Source: Fidelibacterota bacterium (lineage in GTDB: Bacteria; Fidelibacterota; UBA2242; JAFGTP01). Taken from it: a stretch of DNA of 7,178 bases. The position numbers and the translations under genes are program-made. Shown here piece by piece: positions 1 through 5,778 of the stretch. Where the stretch lies: contig JAOZSG010000048.1 of assembly GCA_029939785.1 (NCBI GenBank), positions 1-7,178 of the forward strand, in the 5' to 3' direction. The notes beneath the pieces are model-generated. The model was given only the letters and a program-made list of their open reading frames with translations. It had not been told where the DNA came from and ran no database searches. Positions within the stretch are counted from its first letter, which is position 1, and every line of letters begins with the position of its first letter.

Positions 1-1
1 C

Positions 2-1885
2 GGAGTATATGTATATAGTGAAAGTGGAAATGGAACCGGCTATTCCTATGTATCTATTCGAGGTTTTGACCAAAGCCGAATTGCCGTAATGCTGGATAAT
101 GTGCCTTTGAATGATAATGAAAGTCATCAGGTATATTGGGTAGATCATGGAGACATTCTTTCTGATGCAAAGGATGTGCAGATCCAAAGAGGAATCGGAA
201 ACAGTCTTTATGGTGCTGCTGCTTTTGGTGGATCTATCAATATTTTAACTCAAATAGCGAAAACAGAACCACAACTATCCTTTACTGCCGGACATGGTTC
301 ATATAATACTTCCAAATATAGTATAAAGATGAACACCGGTCAAAAACTTGGTGATAATTTAAGTCTTACTGCAAGAGTTTCCAGAATTACTACTGATGGC
401 TATCGTGAATATCATGGAAGTGAACAAAATGGTTTTTTCTTCGGTATAGAGCATAGAACCCCAAAAATATCAAACCAGTTTCGGGCATTGATTGGATATG
501 AAAATGCTAATCTGGCTTGGGATGGAGTTAGTTCATCTGACATTAATAACAGAAAAAAAAGACGTGAAAGTTATAAAGCCTATACTGATGATTTCCTCCA
601 ACAGATTTATTCCTTAAATACAATTTATAAGATAAAATCAAATATAATTTTCAGAAATGTATCTTACCTTGTAAAGGGAAAAGGATATTATGAAACCCAA
701 AAACAGGGGCAAAATTTCTATTCCTATAATCTGGATATAAATAATCAATATCCTGATTCAACTGAAAAAAATATGGAAACTGATCTCCTTCGCAGAAAAT
801 GGTTAAATAATCAATATTTTGGAATTATACCTACTTTAACATTAAAACAAGATAGATATAGATTGGATATTGGTGCTGAATTTCGATCATACAGAGGTGA
901 TCATTTTGGAAAAGTTACAAATTTTTCTGATACTAATCTGGTAAATCATTTTGGCAATGACTGGTATGAATATTATGATTATACCGGAAAAAAACTATCA
1001 TCTACATTCTTTCTTCACTTTGCATATTTTGTATCGAATAAACTTAGTTTCTTCACTGATTTTCAATATCAAAAACATCACTGGACATTAGAACAGGATA
1101 GGATAGGTCATGCTGCCGGTCACTCCCTTTCTGCTTATTGGGATTTTCAAAATCCAAGATTTGGGATAATGTATAATATGAATGATCATGTATCCTTATT
1201 TGTCAACTATGGAAAATCAAGTAAAGAACCTGCTGACAATCAGATAATCAAAGCAGATGATGTATTTAGTGAACCGGTAAAAGCAGCAGCTGAAGTTATA
1301 GATGATTACGAGGCTGGTCTTCAATTTCAATTTCATAAAATTGCTGTCAAAACAAATTTTTATAGAATTAATTATGATAATGAACAGTTAAAAAATATCG
1401 ACATAGAACAAGAAGGTGAGTATGAATATTTTTCAGGAGATGCTACTATTCACCAGGGATTTGAAATAAGTATCAAATATGAACCTGGAAATAATTTTTC
1501 AGCTTTTATGAATAATTCTATCTCACAAAACATTTTTACAACCGGTGAATTCAAAGACAATGTGTTACCCACTACTCCATCATTTTTATTGAATGTTGGT
1601 GCTAACTATTCACCTTCTGAAAATCTGGTGTTGTTTTCCAATTTTCGATATGTTGGCAAACAATATCTTGATATAGCAAATGCAGGAAAAATCGAATCCT
1701 ATAGCGTGATCGATTTTGGAGCAAAATATCAGTGGAAAAAAGTTGAAATTACTGCAAAGATCAACAATTTGTTTGATACACTTTACTCCACTTTTGGTTA
1801 TGGATATGAATATAATGGATATAATGCTTTTTATTGGCCAGGAGCAACTCGAAATATGTTTGTTGCTGTTTCTTATTCGCTATAA
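2..1885 (+). CDS. TonB-dependent outer-membrane receptor (5' partial)
   Basis: Outer-membrane beta-barrel receptor that takes up a ligand (typically a metal chelate, cobalamin or similar) using energy passed on by TonB/ExbBD. The frame is open to the left edge, so 627 residues are visible. The ATG at 89 is internal, because the codons before it encode the conserved plug motif IRGFDQSR (visible residues 19-26). A second plug signature, QRGIGNSLYGAAAFGGSINI, follows at about residues 62-81. The rest is rich in aromatic residues and alternating strands typical of the 22-strand barrel. It ends in a normal receptor C-terminus with a terminal hydrophobic strand (FVAVSYSL). The signal peptide, TonB box and any N-terminal carboxypeptidase-like domain lie outside the window. 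The ligand cannot be read from the sequence; the transporter downstream makes a metal compound possible but unproven. The family call is secure and the substrate is unknown. Confidence 0.95.
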   Translation, partial: GVYVYSESGNGTGYSYVSIRGFDQSRIAVMLDNVPLNDNESHQVYWVDHGDILSDAKDVQIQRGIGNSLYGAAAFGGSINILTQIAKTEPQLSFTAGHGSYNTSKYSIKMNTGQKLGDNLSLTARVSRITTDGYREYHGSEQNGFFFGIEHRTPKISNQFRALIGYENANLAWDGVSSSDINNRKKRRESYKAYTDDFLQQIYSLNTIYKIKSNIIFRNVSYLVKGKGYYETQKQGQNFYSYNLDINNQYPDSTEKNMETDLLRRKWLNNQYFGIIPTLTLKQDRYRLDIGAEFRSYRGDHFGKVTNFSDTNLVNHFGNDWYEYYDYTGKKLSSTFFLHFAYFVSNKLSFFTDFQYQKHHWTLEQDRIGHAAGHSLSAYWDFQNPRFGIMYNMNDHVSLFVNYGKSSKEPADNQIIKADDVFSEPVKAAAEVIDDYEAGLQFQFHKIAVKTNFYRINYDNEQLKNIDIEQEGEYEYFSGDATIHQGFEISIKYEPGNNFSAFMNNSISQNIFTTGEFKDNVLPTTPSFLLNVGANYSPSENLVLFSNFRYVGKQYLDIANAGKIESYSVIDFGAKYQWKKVEITAKINNLFDTLYSTFGYGYEYNGYNAFYWPGATRNMFVAVSYSL

Positions 1886-1907
1886 TAATCAATAGATAAT
1901 TTTTAAG

Positions 1908-1936
1908 TTGTAATTATTTTATTTGAAGTTTATATT
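1908..1936 (+). promoter_or_regulatory. Candidate promoter of the toxin-antitoxin operon
   Basis: TTGTAA at 1908-1913 (4/6 to the sigma70 -35 consensus) is followed after a 17-base spacer by TATATT at 1931-1936 (5/6 to the -10). Transcription would start near 1943, about 25 bases before the antitoxin ATG. The position and spacing are good. However, the region is very AT-rich, so chance matches are likely, and some diderm phyla use a different consensus. Confidence 0.45.
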
Positions 1937-1949
1937 TAGAAGTATAAAC
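1928..1949 (+). promoter_or_regulatory. Inverted repeat over the -10: candidate autoregulatory operator
   Basis: GTTTATA (1928-1934) and TATAAAC (1943-1949) are perfect reverse complements separated by 8 bases. The left arm covers part of the candidate -10 hexamer and the right arm covers the expected start site. Phd/YefM and VapB antitoxins, alone or with the toxin, normally repress their own promoter by binding a palindrome in this place. The palindrome is seen directly; its use as an operator is inferred. Confidence 0.45.
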
Positions 1950-1968
1950 AAAACAACAAGAGGTTAAG

Positions 1969-2208
1969 ATGCAAGCAACTGCAAAAGATTTAAGGTTCCA
2001 TTCAAAAGAATTATTAGAATCCGTTGAACGGGGCGAAGAAGTTGTTATAACTTATCGTGGTAAACCTCGGGCAAAATTAATTCCCATCCATAAAGAAAAA
2101 ACTATTCTTTCCGAAGAAAAAAACAAACTTTTTGGTATCTGGAAAGATAATGATTCTGTATTAGACGTTAATGATTATGTTCGAAATTTACGTAAAGGAA
2201 GATTTTAA
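1969..2208 (+). CDS. Antitoxin, Phd/YefM family, partner of a VapC-like toxin
   Basis: Small DNA-binding antitoxin (79 aa) that neutralises the adjacent PIN-domain ribonuclease and probably represses its own promoter. Residues 1-40 match the Phd/YefM fold: short strand, the helix ATAKDLRFHSKELLESVERG, then VVITYRGKPRAKLIPI, the family's typical strand-turn with its RGKP motif. The C-terminal part (about 54-79) contains LFGIWKD and YVRNLRKGRF, the tail that wraps the toxin in many VapBC/Phd-PIN pairs. The start is supported by AAGAGG at 1958-1963, five bases before the ATG. The stop shares one base with the toxin start (TAATG), so the two are translationally coupled. Length and layout are normal for the family. 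The family is clear, though databases may name it VapB or Phd/YefM. Confidence 0.9.
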   Translation: MQATAKDLRFHSKELLESVERGEEVVITYRGKPRAKLIPIHKEKTILSEEKNKLFGIWKDNDSVLDVNDYVRNLRKGRF

Positions 2209-2588
2209 TGTTAATTGACACAGACGTCTTAATTTGGTATATGCGGGGGAATCTAAAATCATATAAACTTATTGAAAATTTAAATGGTTTTTATATTTCA
2301 GTAGTAACCTACATTGAGTTAGTACAGGGTATGCGTAATAAACGAGAATTGACTGAACTAAGAAAAGCTATAAGAAATTGGAATTGTAAAATAATCCATA
2401 TTAATGACGAAATTTCTTCAAAGGCAATGTTTTATGTTGAGCGTCACTATCTAAGTAATTCCTTGCAACTTGCAGATGCTTTAGTTGCTACAACAGCTTT
2501 GGTGAATGGATTAACTATTATTACGGGAAATAATAAACATTTTAAAATAATCAAAGAGTTGGAAATTAATCGTTTCATACCAGAATAA
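2208..2588 (+). CDS. vapC: VapC-like PIN-domain ribonuclease toxin
   Basis: Toxin of the type II pair (126 aa). PIN-domain proteins of this kind are Mg2+-dependent endoribonucleases; characterised VapCs cut tRNA or rRNA when the antitoxin is lost. The start MLIDTDVLIWYMRGN is a classic VapC N-terminus with acidic D4 and D6. The second acid is E37 in YIELVQGMRN, and the third is D90 in QLADALVATTA. The final position is TGNNKHF (106-112), where many members have an N or D, so the active site looks intact. The gene begins on the last base of the antitoxin stop codon. No terminator is visible in the 42 bases before the transporter gene, so read-through is possible. The exact RNA target cannot be predicted. 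Other PIN toxins, such as FitB-like proteins, have the same motifs, so the symbol is by family. Confidence 0.9.
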   Translation: MLIDTDVLIWYMRGNLKSYKLIENLNGFYISVVTYIELVQGMRNKRELTELRKAIRNWNCKIIHINDEISSKAMFYVERHYLSNSLQLADALVATTALVNGLTIITGNNKHFKIIKELEINRFIPE

Positions 2589-2630
2589 ATAATAGATCGT
2601 AAGAATATATAAAATCGTAATGAGGCAATA

Positions 2631-3785
2631 ATGTTATCAGAAGTATTTTTTAATAGTGTAATGATCACAGGGTTTATTTTGGTCATGATGCTGGTCATTG
2701 AATATATCAATGTGCTGACAGAAGGATTATGGCAGGAATTTCTTACTGGGAAAAAATGGGTACAATACATTATAGCAGGTTTAATGGGAGTAATTCCCGG
2801 TTGTCTTGGTACTTTTACAGTTGTTACTCTTTTCTCACATAGAATAGTATCCTTTGGTGCATTGGTAACTGCTATGATTGCCACAAGTGGTGATGAGGCT
2901 TTTGTAATGCTTGCAATGTTTCCGGGAAAGGCACTAATGCTATTTGGAATTCTGCTGGGAATTGGTATTCTTGCCGGAATCTTAACTGATAAATTTGTAC
3001 CAACAGGTTTTGTCACTAATAAAATTAAACATAATAAACTTCCACTTCATAAAGAAGATTCATGTGTTTGTTTTCCAAAAAATAAAATTATTTCACAATT
3101 AAAGAATCCTTCAATGGAAAGAGTATTATTGATTGTTATTTTGGCTCTGTTTTTAATAGCTGTAATATCAGGCTTGGTTGGTCATAATCATAATAGTTTC
3201 CCAAAAATATCAGAAAATCATAGTGAGCATTCCAGCCACGATCATTCCACACATGAAGGACATGAACATACTTCATCAGTAGAACACATACATGAAAATC
3301 ACAGCGACCATAGCGAATTTGATTGGATAAAACTGACATTGATAATAACATCAGTTTTATCTCTGCTAATTGTACTGACTGTTCCTCAGCACTTTCTTAA
3401 GCACCATTTCTGGGATCATATCATAAAAGTTCACATTCCTAAAATATTTATATGGACTTTTGGTGCATTGCTTGTAATACATATACTTATGAAATACATT
3501 GATTTACAACATATAATTTCACAAAATATGTTGATTACCTTATTTATAGCAGTACTTATAGGAATTATACCAGAATCAGGACCACACCTACTTTTTGTTA
3601 CAATGTTTTTCCAAGGTCTTATTCCATTTAATATTTTATTAGCAAGTTCAATTGTTCAGGATGGTCATGGAATGATTCCTGTTTTAGCAGAATCCAAACG
3701 TGGATTTATTTTGGTTAAATTTATCAATATTGTAGTAGGTTTGAGTGTAGGGCTAATAGGGTATTATTTTTTCCAGCTTGCTTAA
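2631..3785 (+). CDS. Putative ~10-TM heavy-metal (manganese/arsenic-type) transporter with His-rich loop
   Basis: Inner-membrane protein of 384 aa resembling the '10TM heavy-metal exporter / putative manganese transporter' family (ArsP_2-like); substrate and direction are not established for this protein. Hydrophobic segments lie near residues 8-28, 44-68, 71-97, 100-118, 163-183, 232-252, 270-290, 299-326, 329-350 and 358-382. The halves are duplicated: residues 53-101 align without gaps to 311-359 (shared GxIP, VT.F, F..L, G and LA positions). Polar motifs TSGDE (85-89) and QDGHG (343-347) fall at equivalent places and are candidate ion-binding sites. The segment 185-227 carries 13 histidines. 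By the positive-inside rule, loop 121-160 (Lys/Arg-rich, with H134, H140, C145 and C147) should be cytoplasmic, which places the His-rich loop in the periplasm. The start is supported by GAGG at 2622-2625, five bases before the ATG. It follows the toxin gene by 42 bases. Confidence 0.75.
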   Translation: MLSEVFFNSVMITGFILVMMLVIEYINVLTEGLWQEFLTGKKWVQYIIAGLMGVIPGCLGTFTVVTLFSHRIVSFGALVTAMIATSGDEAFVMLAMFPGKALMLFGILLGIGILAGILTDKFVPTGFVTNKIKHNKLPLHKEDSCVCFPKNKIISQLKNPSMERVLLIVILALFLIAVISGLVGHNHNSFPKISENHSEHSSHDHSTHEGHEHTSSVEHIHENHSDHSEFDWIKLTLIITSVLSLLIVLTVPQHFLKHHFWDHIIKVHIPKIFIWTFGALLVIHILMKYIDLQHIISQNMLITLFIAVLIGIIPESGPHLLFVTMFFQGLIPFNILLASSIVQDGHGMIPVLAESKRGFILVKFINIVVGLSVGLIGYYFFQLA

Positions 3786-3806
3786 ATCTCTTGATAGTTC
3801 TAAATT
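3778..3806 (+). promoter_or_regulatory. Possible promoter of the rib operon
   Basis: TTGCTT (3778-3783) and TAAATT (3801-3806) are 17 bases apart. The -35 matches 3/6 and the -10 matches 4/6 of the sigma70 consensus. Its main support is position: the predicted start near 3813 falls at the first base of the riboswitch P1 stem. The -35 overlaps the end of the transporter gene. This is a weak match in AT-rich DNA, and transcription could also enter from upstream. Confidence 0.3.
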
Positions 3807-3813
3807 CATGCAA

Positions 3814-3929
3814 ATCTTCGGGACAGGGTGAAATTCCCAATCGGCGGTGATAGTCCGCGAGTCCGTCAGCTGGCGGATTGAAACTGTGAAATTCAGATAC
3901 CGACGGTAAAAATCCGGATGAGAGAAGAT
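3814..3929 (+). promoter_or_regulatory. FMN riboswitch aptamer (RFN element)
   Basis: Cis-acting RNA that binds FMN and controls the ribD-ribE-ribBA operon. All conserved RFN blocks are present. The P1 stem is ATCTTC (3814-3819) with GAAGAT (3924-3929). Next come GGGACAGGGTGAAATTCCC, then CGGCGGTGATAGTCCGCGAG. A variable hairpin follows, TCCGTC/GGCGGA (3862-3867 with 3872-3877, AGCT loop). The CTGTGAAATTCAG arm (3884-3896) is followed by ACCGACGGTAAAAATCCGGATG and AGAGAAGAT. Order and spacing match the RFN consensus. It starts 28 bases after the transporter stop, with the operon directly downstream. High FMN is expected to switch expression off; see the terminator entry for the expression platform. 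Confidence 0.97.
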
Positions 3930-3941
3930 GTGATTAATTTG

Positions 3942-3964
3942 TCCCGAAATATCGGGATTTTTTT
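3942..3964 (+). terminator. Riboswitch expression platform: intrinsic terminator abutting the ribD start
   Basis: TCCCGA (3942-3947) and TCGGGA (3952-3957) form a perfect 6-bp stem with a 4-base AATA loop. Seven T residues (3958-3964) follow, then at once the ribD ATG at 3965. The 3' arm contains GGGA (3954-3957), seven bases before the ATG and the only Shine-Dalgarno-like sequence there, so the same hairpin could also hide the ribosome site. The 5' arm lies within TGTCCCGAA (3940-3948), which is perfectly complementary to TTCGGGACA (3817-3825) in the aptamer. The terminator and that alternative pairing exclude each other. Confidence 0.85.
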
Positions 3965-5050
3965 ATGTGCGAATATCAAAAATGGATAATAAAAACACTG
4001 GAACTTGCTAAAAAAGGCAGAGGTTTCACCAGCCCTAATCCTGTTGTTGGCTCGGTAATAATCAAGAACAATAAAATTATAAGTGAAGGATATCACAAAA
4101 AATTTGGTGATATTCATGCAGAAGCAATGGCTCTGAAAATTGCCGGAGATGAAGCAAGAGGAGCGACACTTTATGTTAATCTTGAACCATGTTCTATTTT
4201 CGGAAAAACACCACCATGTACAGATGCAATTATTGAGGCTGGAATAACAAAAGTGATCATAGGCACAACAGATCCGAATCCAAAAATAAATGGCAGTGGT
4301 ATAAAAAAACTACGTAATTCAGGTATAGAAGTGATTACAGATGTGATGAAAAAGGAATGTGATGAAATTAACAAAGGTTTTTTTACTCATATTCAAAAGA
4401 ATCGTCCATGGATTACTCTGAAACTGGCTTTTACAGCAGACGGTTATCTTGCTGATGCATCTGGTAGAAGTAAATGGATAACATCTTCTGATGCTCGAGA
4501 ATATGTTATGACTCAGAGAACAAAATATGATGCAATCATGGTAGGTGCCGGTACTGTGATGGTTGATGATCCTGGATTATTACCACAATCGAAAAATGGC
4601 TTTATTCCCTATCGTATTGTAATAGATGATAATCTTGCTATTCCTTATAGAAATAAACTTGTATCTGATGATTTTAGAAACAGAACTGTTATTGTCACTT
4701 GTGTTGAAGGAAAAGATAAAAAAAAACAGGAACTAAAAAATCGCAAACTATCATTATTAGAAGTGGAAAATGATGGATTTGGTTGGGTTAATCTTGAAAA
4801 AGCTTTTCATAAACTGAGTAAATTTGGAATTACTTCAATTTATTGTGAGGGTGGCGGACAGTTGGCAGGCTCCTTAGTTAATCAGGGATTAATTGATGAA
4901 TTGCAATTGTTCATAGCACCAAAGATTCTTGGTAAAGGAATTTTTGGTTTTAGCGGAATCATGAGATCTCTTGAAGATTCAATTAATTTAGAATGGGAAG
5001 ATCCTGTTAAAATCGGACGGGATATATTACTTAAAGGGAAATTGATATAA
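3965..5050 (+). CDS. ribD: Bifunctional diaminohydroxyphosphoribosylaminopyrimidine deaminase / 5-amino-6-(5-phosphoribosylamino)uracil reductase
   Basis: Cytoplasmic enzyme of riboflavin synthesis (361 aa, normal family length). It deaminates the GTP-derived pyrimidine and then reduces its ribosyl side chain with NADPH. The deaminase domain (about 1-145) shows TSPNPVVGSV (22-31) and the zinc/catalytic set H51-A-E53 with C76 and C85 in PCSIFGKTPPC. The reductase domain (about 148-361) shows TLKLAFTADGYLA, WITS (171-174), GAGTVMVDDP (194-203) and EGGG (295-298). The start is fixed because no other in-frame ATG occurs before residue 55, and MCEYQKW..LELAKKGRG fits RibD N-termini. The ATG directly follows the terminator T-tract and has no clear separate ribosome site, so translation may depend on the riboswitch fold. 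The stop shares one base with ribE. Confidence 0.98.
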   Translation: MCEYQKWIIKTLELAKKGRGFTSPNPVVGSVIIKNNKIISEGYHKKFGDIHAEAMALKIAGDEARGATLYVNLEPCSIFGKTPPCTDAIIEAGITKVIIGTTDPNPKINGSGIKKLRNSGIEVITDVMKKECDEINKGFFTHIQKNRPWITLKLAFTADGYLADASGRSKWITSSDAREYVMTQRTKYDAIMVGAGTVMVDDPGLLPQSKNGFIPYRIVIDDNLAIPYRNKLVSDDFRNRTVIVTCVEGKDKKKQELKNRKLSLLEVENDGFGWVNLEKAFHKLSKFGITSIYCEGGGQLAGSLVNQGLIDELQLFIAPKILGKGIFGFSGIMRSLEDSINLEWEDPVKIGRDILLKGKLI

Positions 5051-5682
5051 TGTTTACAGGATTAGTGGAAGAAATTGGTCAGGTTTCCGGAATTTTATCC
5101 AATCGGGAAGGTAAAGTATTTTCAATCAAAACTACAAAAGTTAGTGAAGGTACTAAACTCGGAGATAGTATTTCTGTGGATGGAACATGTTTAAGTGTAA
5201 TAGATATTAATAAAAATATTCTTTCTGTTCAGGCTGTTAATGAAACATTACAAAAAACGACTTTAAACTTAATAAAGACAAATGACAAAGTAAATCTGGA
5301 ACGGGCAATGCTTGCCAATGGTCGTTTTGGAGGTCATATTGTCCAGGGACATATAGATGGAACAGGCCGAATGATAAGTCTGGATTATTCTGGAGATTCG
5401 GGTGTACTTGTAATTTCAGTATCATCAGATATTGCTAAATATATAGTAAAAAAAGGTTCGATTACAATTAATGGAATAAGTCTTACTGTTGCTGATATTT
5501 CAAACAATCTTATTAAAGTAGCAGTTATACCAATTACATTAAAAGAAACTAATCTTGGAATAAAAAAATCAGGAGATTACCTAAATATTGAAACAGATAT
5601 TTTAGCAAAATATGTAGAAAAACTTGTTATTGGATCACCAAAAGAATCATTAATAGAAAATATCAAAAAATGGGGTTATTAA
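5050..5682 (+). CDS. ribE: Riboflavin synthase, alpha subunit
   Basis: Catalyses the dismutation of two 6,7-dimethyl-8-ribityllumazine molecules to riboflavin (210 aa, usual length). It is built of two similar lumazine-binding barrels, about 1-97 and 98-195. The N-terminus MFTGLVEEIGQV is diagnostic. VDGTCLSV (43-50) in the first barrel matches INGISLTV (140-147) in the second. The linker ANGRFGGHIVQGHIDGTG (89-106) and DILAKYVEKL (183-192) are also family signatures. The gene overlaps ribD by one base (TAATG). AAGGGA at 5034-5039 gives a ribosome site ten bases upstream, so translation is probably coupled. The same protein is called ribC in Escherichia coli and ribE or ribB in other systems. 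Confidence 0.98.
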   Translation: MFTGLVEEIGQVSGILSNREGKVFSIKTTKVSEGTKLGDSISVDGTCLSVIDINKNILSVQAVNETLQKTTLNLIKTNDKVNLERAMLANGRFGGHIVQGHIDGTGRMISLDYSGDSGVLVISVSSDIAKYIVKKGSITINGISLTVADISNNLIKVAVIPITLKETNLGIKKSGDYLNIETDILAKYVEKLVIGSPKESLIENIKKWGY

Positions 5683-5768
5683 TACAGTTCGAATACAGAG
5701 AATAAATAATAAGAACAAACAATCCATCTTAATCTGTAAACAAAAAAAATATTAAATACTTAAATAAT

Positions 5769-5773
5769 GAGGA
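5769..5773 (+). promoter_or_regulatory. Ribosome binding site that fixes the ribBA start
   Basis: GAGGA lies five bases before the ATG at 5779. The in-frame ATG at 5767 overlaps this sequence and has only A/T-rich DNA with no ribosome site upstream, so 5779 is the better start. Confidence 0.7.
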
Positions 5774-5778
5774 AACAA

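Noticed and set aside
89..91. ATG at 89 as the start of the receptor gene
   Set aside because: The frame is open upstream to the window edge and encodes the conserved IRGF plug motif, so the gene is 5'-truncated by the window.
1896..1917. ATAATT/AATTAT inverted repeat followed by T-rich DNA after the receptor gene, as a terminator
   Set aside because: The stem is only six A-T pairs with a 10-base loop, and the T-run is interrupted. It is too weak and too likely by chance in AT-rich DNA.
2596..2620. Direct repeat ATCGTAA (2596-2602 and 2614-2620) before the transporter gene as a regulator site
   Set aside because: Seven-base direct repeats are expected by chance here, and no promoter hexamers flank them convincingly.
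2447..3016. 189-codon open frame on the minus strand
   Set aside because: It lies antisense to the toxin and transporter genes, both of which have clear family motifs. Its translation has no recognisable domain and no ribosome site.
3183..3311. His-rich codon stretch as a low-complexity tandem repeat or frameshift artefact
   Set aside because: The spacing of CAT/CAC codons is irregular, the frame stays open, and the flanking segments are normal membrane helices, so it is a genuine protein loop.
5681..5698. Direct repeat AATACAG x2 after ribE
   Set aside because: It overlaps the ribE stop, is short, and has no partner motif, so nothing supports a function.
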